64,000 bases of DNA. Origin: Poecilobothrus nobilitatus. Its lineage: Eukaryota > Arthropoda > Insecta > Diptera > Dolichopodidae. Both the position numbers and the translations under genes were made by a program. This document shows, one piece after another, positions 37,939 to 49,530 of this stretch. The stretch's first letter is position 1, and each line of letters opens with the position of its first letter. A model generated the notes under the pieces. The model did not search any database, was not told the DNA's origin, and worked only from the letters and a program-made list of their open reading frames with translations. The stretch is from assembly GCA_947095535.1 (NCBI GenBank), contig OX352773.1, positions 92,662,670 through 92,726,669 on the forward strand, in the 5' to 3' direction.

Positions 37939-38502
37939 TGGCTCTCGATGGTCTTCCCTGCAATGGGTGATCAGGCATATCGAGACGAACAAAAAATTAT
38001 TTGCGTGGGAAGGAGTATTTTCACTGCTTTTAAAGTTATGGAGCTAGACCAATTCTTAACCATAATCTATAGTATAACATTTAGAATAACATTAAGAATA
38101 ACATATAGTATAACATTAGGTATAACATTTTAGAACTGTTTTTCACAGAAGGGTTTTATCTGATAGTGTTTTAGGGTTAAAAAAAGGGTTTTATCTGATA
38201 ATGTTTTAGGGTTAATAAAAGGGTTTTATCTGATAATGTTTTAAGGTTAACAAAAGGGTTTTATCTGATAGTGTTTTAATAATTACATTTAATTTTAAAC
38301 TCTTATACGGATTTTGGGGCTCTAGAGAAATATTTGATAAGCTTTAAAATGTTATACTTAATTCTTGTTCTATCTTATTTGGTTCCAATTTTATCAAAAT
38401 ATGGAACCAATCAATGGAAATGGAAATGAACCTCTCCTATATAATTTTTTGTTCATCTCGATACTCCTGATCACCCATTTTAAGGAAAACCATCGAGAGC
38501 CA
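37939..38502. mobile_element. Non-autonomous DNA element with 62-bp TIRs
   Basis: 37939-38000 and the reverse complement of 38441-38502 match at 55 of 62 positions by eye. Both start TGGCTCTCGATGGT and end GAACAAAAAATTAT. On the right the similarity to a standard end may run on to AAATACACTGTA, suggesting a true terminus CAGTGTATTTGG next to a TA. The left end looks slightly decayed. The interior has no transposase frame. It holds short ATAACATT repeats and a 35-bp minisatellite. It looks like a MITE of Tc1/mariner-like type; that assignment is inference. Confidence 0.75.
38149..38280 (+). repeat. 35-bp minisatellite, nearly 4 copies, inside the TIR element
   Basis: GGGTTTTATCTGATARTGTT recurs at 38151, 38186, 38221 and 38256, an exact 35-bp period. 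The linker varies slightly (TTAGGGTTAAAAAAA, TTAGGGTTAATAAAA and TTAAGGTTAACAAAA). Confidence 0.92.
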
Positions 38503-38519
38503 AATACACTGTATGTATA

Positions 38520-41500
38520 TATTTGCTTTTCATTTATTTAAATTTAGTTTTTTTTTTTAGTTTTCAATTTAATTAAAAACGGTAGGCATCCACAATATTT
38601 TCTTTTATTAGAAAAAATACTGTTTTAATAAAAGAGAATATTAGCGACCAAATCAAAACTATTCGAAAAATTATATAGATGAACACAATTTTCTAAAATG
38701 CATTACAAAGTAAATAAATTTTGAAAACTATTTTCTAGCAAAATTGAAATAAAAACTATACAAGGCACTATCTAAAATCAAAGGTTTTTCAAAAGTTGAA
38801 TTTTTTTCAAAAGAAAATCTCATTCTAGAATTGTGCCTACTTTTATTTCAGAATCAACTTTCAGTTTCAAATATCAGAAGCAATCCTCTTTAATTTAAAG
38901 TAAACTAATCTTACTAACTAATCTAATCTTAATTAGATCTAGAATTATAAATATTTAAATATAGGGTTTTTTTTTTAATTTAGAAGGACAATTAGTTCTG
39001 ATTTGGGATCGACTATGCATAAAAAAAATTTATAAAATTTTAAATTTCTTTATGTCGGAAGAGAAAGAAATTTTGTAACCAGACCTACGGGACGAACTGA
39101 GTGAAACTAATAAGAAAATTTTTCAAAAGATTTTGTGCTAAAAATGTACTAAAAAACAACTACTGCAAATTTTATTAGAGTAATTAATTGGAAAAACGGA
39201 AAATTAAATATTCTAATACTAAATCAAATAGTTTTAATCTCTAAATTCATGAATCGAAATTATATGTTTGGTATACGACAAGTGCAAATTATTTCTTAAA
39301 ATGAATTTAGAAAAAAAAACCGTATAAAATTTATTTTTAAATTCAATGTTCTTTTAACACTTTAAATAAATATTTGATATTCAATTAATTTTCTACTGTT
39401 ATAAAATTAATTTTTTACAGATTTCTGCTGAAAAATCCAACCTAGGACTTTCTAACTTTGTAACACAAACTTTTTGATATCAAATTTAAGAAAATGTTAC
39501 AGATTTCCGTAACTTTAACACTTGACAATTTTCTTATCTTACGTGCCCCCAGTGTGGTTCTCTCAATCTCTAACGAAATTAATTTGGTTAATAAAAGTTT
39601 CACAAATGACCTGAAATTTTTTAATGTCTTTTCCAAATTATCATATCCAAGTTTATTTCGGAATTCCCATGGATAGTATATAGTATAGATAGTAGATAGT
39701 ATATAGGATCCCATCTAAGTATATAGTATTTTTAAAATCAAATAATTAAGTCATAGTGGTTTAATTTAGACGAGTCTACATAAATTCTACTTTTCGTTTT
39801 CAATTTGTTAAAAATTGACATATAACTTTAACAGGAACTTCATAATGTAGTAAATCCGAGCGAGTAGAATCACTAAAACAACCTTAACCAGGAAAACAGT
39901 TTAGCCAGATTGGCCAAAAACTGTTAGTTATAAAAAATTAATTTAACTGGTTGCTATAAAAAAATTTTAACCGAACTTCAATTCTTTCATTCCTGTAGCA
40001 TTAAGTGTCAAATTTTAGATAAATGAAAAAATATATAAAAAAAATATTTTACTGCTTAAAAGCGTTATCCACTTTTTAATTATTTTTAAGAATTAAATTT
40101 TTTCTCAATTTATTAAAATAAAATTTTTAAAAAAAAATATTTTTTAAAATAAATAATTAAATCCGTTTTTAATTAATTATAAGAATTTATTAAAAAAAAA
40201 AAATCCTTAAGAAAAAGGATTCATTTAATTTTATAAGAACATAATTTTGAAACAAATGAAACAAACTATAATTGACTATTTTGAAATGCAGACGATGCTA
40301 TAAGAATTTAAACTATTAATGCCATGTTGTTGTTGTTTTTCTTTTCTTTTTATATAATTAAACGAGAGAATTCTTGTTCAATTTAATCTTTTCTTCTCCT
40401 AAATAAATTTTAACAGTCTGGCTGTTTTTTTTTTTTTTTTTTTTTTCATTTAAAAGTACAATAACAATTTTTCATCATTTCTTGTTTTTAATCCTTAATT
40501 AATTTTTACGACTATAGTGTTTTTTTTATAAAGCAAACAAACTATTGTTTTAGAACTCTACCTACCTATAACCATTTCATAAAAATGTAAATGTATTATA
40601 AAATGTATATGTAAGGTATTATAAAACTACTTTTTTTTTGTACAAATTATTAGTTACGTTATATGAGCAATTTTTGAAATTGGCATCATTAGACTACAAA
40701 TTAGACTGCTCTACTCATTATTTAAATGAATAAAGAGACTTTGCTAAAAATAATTGAAATACAAATACTTCTCGAGTATTTGTGTGCTGCTTGAAACTGT
40801 AGAAATTTAGGCTTTTTTTACATTATCCATCAAATATTTACGAGTTTGCTGTACTTCATTTGCTTTGAAGTAATTTTTTACTTGTTAACATAAGAAGAGG
40901 AGTCATAATGAAGCTTAAACTTGATAATCACATATTCAAATATTTTTAATAATAACTGTAAGGATATGTTTAATGATATGTCTAAAAATAAGCTAAGAAA
41001 TTTTCTGAACTAGAATTTGGTGCAGTATCATCAAAAAAGAAGTATAGAAAATTATTATGGCATGACTTAGACAATGAGGCGCTTTTAGTGTAAAGACGAT
41101 ACTAAAAAAAAATTCAAAAAAAGAGACCTATATTCTTAAATGTACTTAAGATATCTACCAACTCTTACAAAATGTATTATTATGTTGATCTAGTTCTTCA
41201 ATTCTTCAATTTGATTTTTATCTAATTATTGTACCCCATAATTTTCAAATCAAATTAATTATTCTTCATATTTTAAAACCTTCAATTTAATACACTTAAA
41301 TAACTTTAATGCTTTAATTTATTTTGTGAAATAAAATTGTAAAAAAATAATATTAAATTTTTCAATTATAAACACTTAAAATTAGTGTTAGTGGAAAAAA
41401 ACTGGAAAGACAAGAAAAAAAAAAAAATATGAAGTAAAACAAATTAAGAAAAGTGAAAATCATAAAAATATAAAAAAGTTGTAGTTTTTCAAATGTAAAA

Positions 41501-43560
41501 TTATTGTATCTGAAGTACCCTTATATGTTTTTCTTTTTATTTTATGTTTTTTTTTGTTTTGTTTTGTTTTTGGTGAAGGATAAAGTCAATCAAATCCTTA
41601 AAATATTTTAACAACGAACAATTTTTCATTTATGTCAGACTTTAATTTTTTATGGGCACAGACACTGTAAGAATTTTATTCGCTTATCGTAAAAAAAAAA
41701 ACTTTGTTTTGGTTTTATAAAACAGTTAAAATTTTATTATATATATATTTTTTTTCTTTTTTTTTTTGGGGTTTTAAAAGGGTTTAAGGCAAACAAGAGG
41801 TGAATAAATCCTTTAGAAAAGTGAATTTTAAATTTTATTATTAAATTATGACATAAATATTTTTACATATATCATAGTTGTAACAAGGATCAAATTATAA
41901 AATTTAAATATCTTGTTCATTTTAAGGGATTAAAAGGATAAAAATAAAATAATTTACATATAAAAAATTTATAGTAAATTGCTTATGAAATCGAGAAAAA
42001 TAAATTTTTTTTTTGGAAACCTTCTTTTTTTTTTACAATCAGTAATACTAAAATATTAAACTTAAAAAAAATCAAAATGGAAAATTTTTACAATTAATGG
42101 AAAATACAGAAATATTTTCTAAAAGGATGAAATAAGAATGGTGTGTCTTTTTATAGAAATGAAATTTTTAAAGTTGTGTTGAACAAAAAAATAGGTTCTT
42201 TGATCCTGTTATTTTTTTTTGGTAATAGCAAAATGATTTTAACTAATTCAGATTTTAATCTAGATTAGTATTTGGTGGTGTAAAACGAAATCTTGAGGTG
42301 TGAAGCTGTATTGAAACTGATTCAGGGTTTATCAAATCAAAAAGCTTTTCTTTATTTAACTTAATTTGTTACTCAAAATGTTGTTTCAAAATGTTTATTA
42401 TGTGAAAATTAAAATCTGTAAAATATAATATTTTGAAAAGATACGTTACAAATCATGAAAATTCAGTAATTTATCAAAAATTCTTTTTAGAAAATGACAA
42501 TAAGGCAGATCAGCTTAAACGAACTATAATATCGTTTTGAAATAGGACATATTAAACACTTCTTACCTCTGCCTCTACATTCAAATACCATTTCATTTTC
42601 CATCTACAAGGATTCTGGTATTTTACTAAATCTCTCTTAGATGAATCTCTTTATACTTTTAAATATTTTTGTTAAATTGATTAGATTACGTCTTTAAAAT
42701 AAATTTGCCCTTTCACTACCTATCTAATATTCCTGATTAGTGGAAAAAAGTTTATATTTCTCTTAACGGTGGGGAACTGTGTGTGTTTGTCATTCTCTTT
42801 TAAGTTTATAAAACCTTTCCTTTAAATTTTCTTAAATTTTTCTTTGCCATAATAAAAAGAAAGAATGATATTTTCAGTTAATAAACATGAAATTGCTATA
42901 AAACAAAAGAAAAGAAACAAAAATAAACTTCCCTTGTTCTTAATTAAAAATTTTACTTTTAGAATATATTTAAAAACTTAAAATGAGGTGTAAAATTTTT
43001 TTTTTAATGAAAATTTTTTAATTGTTTTTTATTTTGTTTTGTTTTTTTCTTTATTCTGTGACATGTGTATCAGTTTTAAAAGTTTATTATCAAAGGTAAA
43101 ATGTAAAATTAAAAGGTAAGTAAGTAAAAGTATATATGGTCTTGACAATATGTGAATATAAAGATGATATTTTAGTACTCATTTTCAGTAGTAATTTTTT
43201 ACTTAAACAATGGATACAGCACATAATTAACACATAGTTTGAATAATTTTATGAATATTTTTAATAATAGTGTTATAATAATATATAACAAAACTCCAAA
43301 GTATACATAAAGTATACATTTTTAAAAGCATATTATACATTAAAGTTCTCTAAAAAAAAATAGAAGTCATACACATTAAAGAAAAAAAACTTTTGTTCAA
43401 GAATTTTTTTTTGAAATTAAAAATTTTGAGGAATTTTTGTTATATACAAAAGCATTCATTCGATTTCCACTTTAAAATTACGTTTTTGTCATTTAATTTT
43501 CATTTTCAACTGCAAAATTTAAATAATTTAAACGAAAGTGGATGTCATTTATCTTTGTTT
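38520..43560. other. AT-rich noncoding stretch
   Basis: I see no gene over about 5 kb. Near 39040-39150 a fragment matches the right end of the 2554-3694 element (GTGAAACTAATAAGAAAA, then TTTTGTGCTAAAAATG). Poly-T runs are common (40424-40447, 41742-41768). The antiparallel frames at 39442-39714 are mutual shadows. Confidence 0.55.
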
Positions 43561-43569
43561 TAGAATCTG

Positions 43570-43920
43570 CAGCATTTCTCAGGGGTCATCTAATACAAAG
43601 CAGAAAGATTATCGTAATAACATAGGAATAACTGACACTAACTTATAAGTTAAGGATCACTCACACGAGTTCTCTGCTTAAAAACGTTACAGGCTATGTT
43701 GCATTTTGATGCGTTAACCCCTTGTGGCATATGAAGTATATAGCATGTGGATCAAAAGTTATTCGGCAATTAATATTGTAAAAGAATATAAACTTAAAAT
43801 CCAAATATTTTGAATATTATTAACAATAGACCCATATCCTTCCATACAATTTTTTTTAGCTTTAGTATCAGGTATCCTTCCTTGAAATATTTGCATTTTT
43901 ATGTGGATCACCCTGTATAT
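43570..43920. repeat. Possible transposon fragment ending CCCTGTATA
   Basis: This stretch is less AT-rich than its neighbours and ends GTGGATCACCCTGTATATAA, like a TACAGGGTG terminus in reverse. No matching opposite end was identified. Confidence 0.3.
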
Positions 43921-44634
43921 AAAATATTTTATTGATCCGTGAATGATTTATTAAGCTTTTAATTTGATAATTTCGCATTTGTAATTTCTGAATTGTTTAA
44001 AAAAAAGTTATAATTAGAAAGAACTAAAATTCCGTTGACATCAATAATAATATCTCAGAGGAGCAAGACACTAATTGACAAATGTTGTTCATTAAATAAA
44101 ATATTTAAAAAAATATGTAAAAATAGAATTTAAATAAAATATTTTTATTAATAGGCATTTGTAGTATTTAATTAGATTCAATTTTGTTTAAGTTAGAATT
44201 TCCTCTTTCCTTAAATATTTATATTTCTGTAATATTTACAGTATGTTTCATTATATTCTGTAATATTTGATAATATTAAAATATCTTTAAGAATTTAAAA
44301 CTGAATAAGTTCAACTGTATACAAAATGTTAAACTTTATTCTAGAAATTATAAGAGAAAATCAAAATATTGAAGATATTAGATAAGATAGTAAGAAAGCT
44401 ATCAGGTCAACTGTCCTATTACAAAATCTAATAAAATTCAAATACTATGATAAACTATGATGCTAGTTACCATTTAATAAAAACAGGGGTTTGCTGTGCA
44501 TTTTATAGTTGGTTACGGGATCAGATTCTTAAAAATTTTGTTTAACAGAATTTAGGTTGGCTAATTCCCACTATTTTGAATGTTTTTGTTTTGACGTTAC
44601 ATAATATATGGAAAAAATATAATTAAGAGAATTT

Positions 44635-44690
44635 TTAGAGGTTTTACAAAATCAAGGCTATACGCTTTTGCCAAAATATTTACAAATACA
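44635..44690 (+). repeat. Short dispersed repeat P copy
   Basis: GGTTTTACAAAATCAAGGCT and ATACGCTTTTGCCAAAATAT match the P arm consensus. Confidence 0.65.
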
Positions 44691-45067
44691 AGCACCAATC
44701 GATATATATATATATAATTTTGTTTTTGGTTTGATTTGATATTTCATTATATTCTGAAGATAAGCTAAATAAATAGAAAAAAAAATTGTATTGAAATCTA
44801 ATTTCTATTTCCATTTTTGCAAAGCAAAATTTCAAGATATCGGAAGGTGATCCAATCTGAAATCTGAATTTGGCTGAGATTCTAAAGTTTATATTTTAAT
44901 AAATTTAAAATTTAATTGAATTATATCAGACATTTGTTTAACCAACGCATCATTTAAATTGTTCATTTAGTGAACCATTGCAAACAACTGGAACATCATC
45001 ATTTACAAGGCTTAGAAGGTTAGTAATTAATGATGGTAGCTGTTGGAATGGTAAAGAATAATTATTA

Positions 45068-45111
45068 CTACTACTACTATTTACTACTACTAGTAGTAGT
45101 AGAAGTAGTAG
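45068..45111. repeat. (ACT)n/(AGT)n palindromic microsatellite
   Basis: CTACTACTACT is followed by a second (TAC)n run that turns into (TAG)n at 45091. The perfect core palindrome TACTACTACTAGTAGTAGTA spans 45082-45101. The homologous site near 30508-30530 has only short ACTACTACC repeats. Confidence 0.85.
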
Positions 45112-45410
45112 TTAATTAACTTACGTTAATTACGTATTTGCTAAAATCGAACAAGCAATTCACTTAATACATATAATCCGCAAATTTGATCTATCCACCA
45201 GCACGTCGAGAGAAAATCAAAATGTGCCATGTAAATAAAACGATTTAATTGACGGATTTAAACAAAACTTGACGTACCTCTTCAATCAACTTGTACATGT
45301 CAAGGGAGAACTAAGATTTAAGCAAGTAAATAAATAGAACAAGGTTTATTGTTTGAACCAAGGTCTATGTATTGTATTGTTTATATATGTATTGTTAGTT
45401 TTATAAAATT

Positions 45411-45693
45411 GTCGTCGTCGTCAGATTTGTCAAGGCACAAAGACTACAATGGGCCGAGTATATAATGCGAATGAGGGAAAGCCGGGCACAAAAGAGAGCT
45501 TTCAATATCAAACCTGATCTAAGAAGAACTAGACGCAGGCCACGTATGAGTTGGCTCAATAATATTGAAAAAGACGCTCGAGTGTTGCAAATTCTAAATT
45601 GGAAAAATGTTGCTCACGATAGTGATGCGTGCAGAGGTGTTGTGAAGAGGGCCAAAGCTCACATCGAACTGTAGAGCCAAAAGAAGAAGAAGA
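45411..45693 (+). mobile_element. 5'-truncated RTE-like LINE insertion with 14-bp target duplication
   Basis: AGTTTTATAAAATT at 45397-45410 is repeated exactly at 45694-45707, flanking 283 bp. The insert begins with GTCGTCGTCGTC. From 45424 it has an uninterrupted frame of about 83 codons to TAG at 45672-45674. It reads RLQWAEYIMRM, RRTRRRPRMSWLNNIEKDAR and AKAHIEL, the C-terminal end typical of RTE-type proteins (WAGH-RM, GRPR-RW, AKAH-GL). After the stop comes AGCCAAAAGAAGAAGAAG, a short tandem tail as in RTE elements. The intact frame and perfect duplication indicate a recent insertion. The RT and endonuclease are absent. Confidence 0.88.
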
Positions 45694-45854
45694 AGTTTTA
45701 TAAAATTAATGCTGAGGATGTTTACTACTGTTAGTAACTATTTATTAATGTAAGTGATGTTAATAACAGTATTCTAAATAATCTAACGCAACATAAAAAT
45801 TCTTACAACACCAAAAAAAAGAAATATTTATCATGTTTGCCTAAAGTTTTGTTT

Positions 45855-47150
45855 ACAGTGTTAATTTGGTAACGCTAAGTATTAAAGAGTTGAGATCTCA
45901 AATTAGTCTCTTTGAACATAGGTGAAATAGGCTCAAATTTGACGTAGTCTATGAGTGGTGTGACAAACTAAAAAGCTCAACCGATCTCAAATTATTTGAT
46001 TTTTCTCTATACCTCATTCGTTTGTGAATATTAGCGGAGTTGATATCGTTGCCAGCAACCTGCTGAACGATTATGATATTAATCACTAAACGACGTGATA
46101 GGTGGGAGTTCAATTTAATTAAAGAAAGTCTAGCTTCATATGGAGGAAGGAGTGTTGCATCAGACCAAGCAAGGTTGCTTTAAGCAAAATGAAGAAATTT
46201 TTTTGGACTATTTCAATACGTCAATCATACTATATCATGATTTGACGACCATACTTGGCTTGAACATTCTATAGTACATTCAAACATTCAAAGTATAGAT
46301 CTTACATAAATAATGTGAAATTTTGTCTTGATATAGGGATCAGAAAACTCTTTTGACAAACCAATAATAAATCCAACAGTTGAGCTAGCTTTATTTATTA
46401 TAGAGTTGTAGTGATTCTTGAAATCTAACACATAATTATGCCCCAAATCAGAAATAAGATCAGTTATTTTAATACATTGATTTTTGAAAACGTAGTCACA
46501 ATTGATTGTTGAGTTAGCTCATAACCTCATAATTAGACGTTTACACATAATTAGGCATTTTCTAACATTTCGAGATTGTTCTTCATGTTAACCAAATTTA
46601 TTGAGATTATGCTGCAACAATTCACAATAACGAGTGGAGATTATAGTTTTGCAGATTTTGGTATCATCAGCAAAATAAACAAGATGTGAATGCAATAAAC
46701 ATAGGGAACTATCATAGGTCGACAATACGAAAAATAAAGAACCTTCACTAGACCACTCCTAAATTTCCAACGTAAGTTGCAGAAATTGTAGATCTAAAAA
46801 GGACATGGTATCACCTATATGACAGATAAAACAACATTCATTTCAGACAATCACTTGAAAATCCTATTGTTTTTTGATTTTCACTGATAGCAGTAAATAC
46901 CATATCTACTTGTCTTTTTGTTTCCATGGCATTTAAAATATCAGAGACAAATTCAATCAAATTAGTAAATGTAAATCTATACGCTTTTGGAAAACATTTT
47001 GTTCTGAATAATCACAATAATCAACAAAATAGGACCAAATTATTTTATCAAACAGTTTGGGAATATGTAGTTAACAGTTTAGAAATGGGTTCATAAGAAC
47101 TAGCTCCTCTTTTTTTAAAATTCTTTCAACAAAATTAAATCGATGATTAA
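45855..47150 (-). pseudogene. Jockey-like reverse transcriptase relic
   Basis: The order on the minus strand is as follows. ASSYEPISKLLTTY (decayed NYRPISLL) is near 47100-47060. LIEFVSDILNAMETKRQVDM is near 46955-46890, where the catalytic Asp region begins. VYFADDTKICKTII, an intact FADD box, is near 46685-46645. LISDLGHNYVLDFKNH, then GFIIGLSKEF and YVRSIL, fill 46460-46290, and SSQVWSSNHDI follows. LLPPYEARLSLIKLNSHLSR is near 46155-46095. This is the complete palm-to-thumb order of a jockey/R1-group RT. At least six stops or frameshifts are present. No RNase H was found, so it differs from the I-clade element at 53-58 kb. Confidence 0.82.
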
Positions 47151-47154
47151 AGTA

Positions 47155-47985
47155 AATAATATTAGAATCTAAAAATTTCTTGTTGTATTAAACATTTTTT
47201 TTTATATCAAAAAATAAAATCAAAGTTTTTCAATAATATTTTTTGTCTTCAACAATCAAGAAATGAATTTCTTCTTAGATTTAAGTTGAACCTTTACTGT
47301 AATAAATCATGCACAAATTATTTATTTCTATATTTTTATTTTTAATACCCACTTCAAATAAAAATAAACACCAAAAAAATTAAACAGAAATAAAAAAAAA
47401 GAATATCTTTAGATACTTTAAACATGAGTTATTCGCCTAAAAATAATCTTTTTATTTTCTTTTTTATATTTAATATTATGGTTTTTTTTCTTTATTAAAA
47501 AAGTAATTAAGAAAAAATTTTTACTTACTTGAAAAATATAAATTTCATAATAAAATAAATTAATTTTCTTTTAGTACTTAACTTTTACAGATTTAATTAC
47601 ATTTAGCATAAATACTACAGGGTGGAGACAAGGAAATGGAGTAAATTTTGAAGAATGACTTTCTTCTATACCGGTAAATATTGAATGTAGGAAACGTTTT
47701 TAAATGGAAGAAAAAGTTTATTAGGAAAATTATTTTCATTTTATTTATTTTGTTTTTGTTTTTTTTTATTTGTTGTCTTTGACTTAGTTTTTAATTAATA
47801 AATGACTTTCAAAAAGTTATTTTTATATTTTTTTATATTATTATATATATTATTATATATTTTTATATTATATTATACTATTCATATACATATGTATGTA
47901 CCCATGTACAACAAAAAAAATCGATTAAGTGGATCATAGAAGCAGACACAAACAAAATTAATCATGATTTACTTAATGTATGTTT
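47155..47985. other. AT-rich noncoding stretch
   Basis: I see no gene. It includes an irregular (TTATA)n stretch at 47820-47885. Confidence 0.55.
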
Positions 47986-48254
47986 TTTTTTTTTGGCGCT
48001 ACATCATAATTTCGAAAATCATAATTACGAAATTAAAAATTATATAAGTAATAAGTAATAATAATTCGTCACATTTTTTTCGTAATTATGTCAGTTAATT
48101 ATTTTCGTATTTATGACATATGACAATATGAAATGTGCGACAAATATAAAGTGTACAAAGATATCGTAATTTTGTACATATGACGTAAGTATGGCACTAC
48201 ATCATAAAATCGGAAGTATCAAGTACGAAAATATATTTGAAATATATATAAGTA

Positions 48255-48390
48255 TGTATATGTATATTCTGGAAAAGTTAATAACGTTGATTTTATAATC
48301 AAATATAAAACCCCTCCTAAATCAAAATCTTTCATACATATTCTGGAAAAGGCGCTAATAACGCTGATTTTGTAACCATATTTCCGTTTT
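48255..48390 (-). repeat. Two direct copies of repeat P inside the inverted-arm element
   Basis: TATATTCTGGAAAAGTTAAT and CATATTCTGGAAAAGGCGCT each lead to GTTGATTTTATAATCA or GCTGATTTTGTAACCA. They are in the same orientation, about 75 bp apart. Confidence 0.65.
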
Positions 48391-48597
48391 GCAAAGATTA
48401 TTTTTGTTACTGTTCTATTCTTTTGTGGTATATTTTTTTATTATTTATTCCGTAAATTCAATATTATTTTATTTCTGTAATAAAGCATATTGTTATTTTT
48501 GTAATTAAATGACCGTTATGGACCTAATTTCCAATTTGAATTCTTTGATCTTGCTTTTGAAATATGTGCGTAAGATAATTTAATCAAGCGAGATTTT

Positions 48598-48655
48598 ATG
48601 GTTAGTTACAAAATGAGACTTTCATTCTTTTCCCAGAATATGTATAGGTACTTAT
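48598..48655 (+). repeat. Short dispersed repeat P copy, plus orientation
   Basis: GGTTAGTTACAAAATGAGAC and TTCTTTTCCCAGAATATGTA match the arm consensus and are inverted relative to the copies at 48.3 kb. Confidence 0.6.
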
Positions 48656-48914
48656 ATTTTACCTTTTATATAATTTTCGAACTTATGTTACTTTCATTTC
48701 TGATACTTACGTTCTAAGACGTAACTCACTCGTACTCACTCGAAAAAATGCAAAATAATTGAAAACACATTCATACTTATGTCATATATCATAATTAGCG
48801 CGGAATAAATTTATAATATACGAGTAATTATGACGTAAGTACGAAAAATTTGACGAAAATAAAAAATTCATATTTTTTTATAAGTTTTCGTTTTCGAGCT
48901 TATGACGTACCACT

Positions 48915-49530
48915 ATTTTTTGTTTCCTAGATATTTCTAGTGTTTTGTAAATTTGGGGTTTATTTGTTTATAGTAAGTTTTTTTTTTTCTTTTACACTTC
49001 AAGAACTTATCAAGTATTGGATTTTTTTTGTTAATTTTGAGAATTTTTATTTAAAAGAAAATTATTTAATAAAAATTTATTTCAAGTGTAATATTATCTA
49101 TAAATTAAATTTTTTAGTAATTATTTTAGGTTATAATAAAAAAGTGAGGATGACCTCATACGACTGGTATCAAGTAATCTTATATCAAAACATTATGTAT
49201 ATATTATATATAAAATTTGCTTTCAATTTTACAAAGTTATTCACCTTATATGAAGGTAACAAAAATATTTACTTTTTTCTATACATAGATCTATTATCAT
49301 TTTTACCCCAGTGTTGTTCCTATGATCTGTAATCCTATCAAGTCAACAAAACTTATTTAGCTAAATTATGATAATTTTTTTCGAATTATTCATTGTGTTC
49401 AAATTCACCTAGTTGGTATCAATCCAATTAAATCGAAATTTTCTTTATATTTTGCAATTAAAATTACAAAAAAAAAAAATTAAAATTAAAGCATGTACTT
49501 ATTTTCAACGAAATCTAAAATTAGTTTTCA
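48915..49530. other. AT-rich noncoding stretch
   Basis: I see no gene. The 48940-49332 frame starts at TTG and is made of Phe/Ile/Tyr-rich AT codons without a domain. Confidence 0.5.

Larger units (their letters stand above)
44930..47150 (-). mobile_element. Jockey-like non-LTR retrotransposon relic with 3' flank
   Basis: Reading on the minus strand, 47150-45855 holds an RT domain, described under the pseudogene entry. 45370-44930 is a noncoding 3' flank shared with the copy at 30.4 kb. The element is interrupted in its 3' part by an RTE-like insertion at 45411-45693. The 5' end (ORF1 and endonuclease) is missing. Confidence 0.75.
47990..48915. mobile_element. Long inverted-arm element rich in TTACGTCATAATTACG motifs
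   Basis: The left arm from about 47994 begins GGCGCTACATCATAATTTCG. The reverse complement of the right end at about 48912 begins GTGGTACGTCATAAGCTCG. Similarity, interrupted by gaps, runs for about 230 bp with repeated TTACGTCATAATTAC-like words. A second, direct copy of the left terminus, GGCACTACATCATAAAATCG, starts near 48191. The centre contains copies of repeat P. No open frame of interest is present. Confidence 0.5.

Noticed and set aside
38149..38280. CRISPR array
   Set aside because: The 35-bp period is continuous, without unique spacers, in eukaryotic DNA. A minisatellite inside a TIR element.
48940..49332. 130-codon open frame on the plus strand
   Set aside because: It begins at TTG and is made of AT-rich codons (Phe, Tyr, Ile, Lys). 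No similarity recognised and no splice context.
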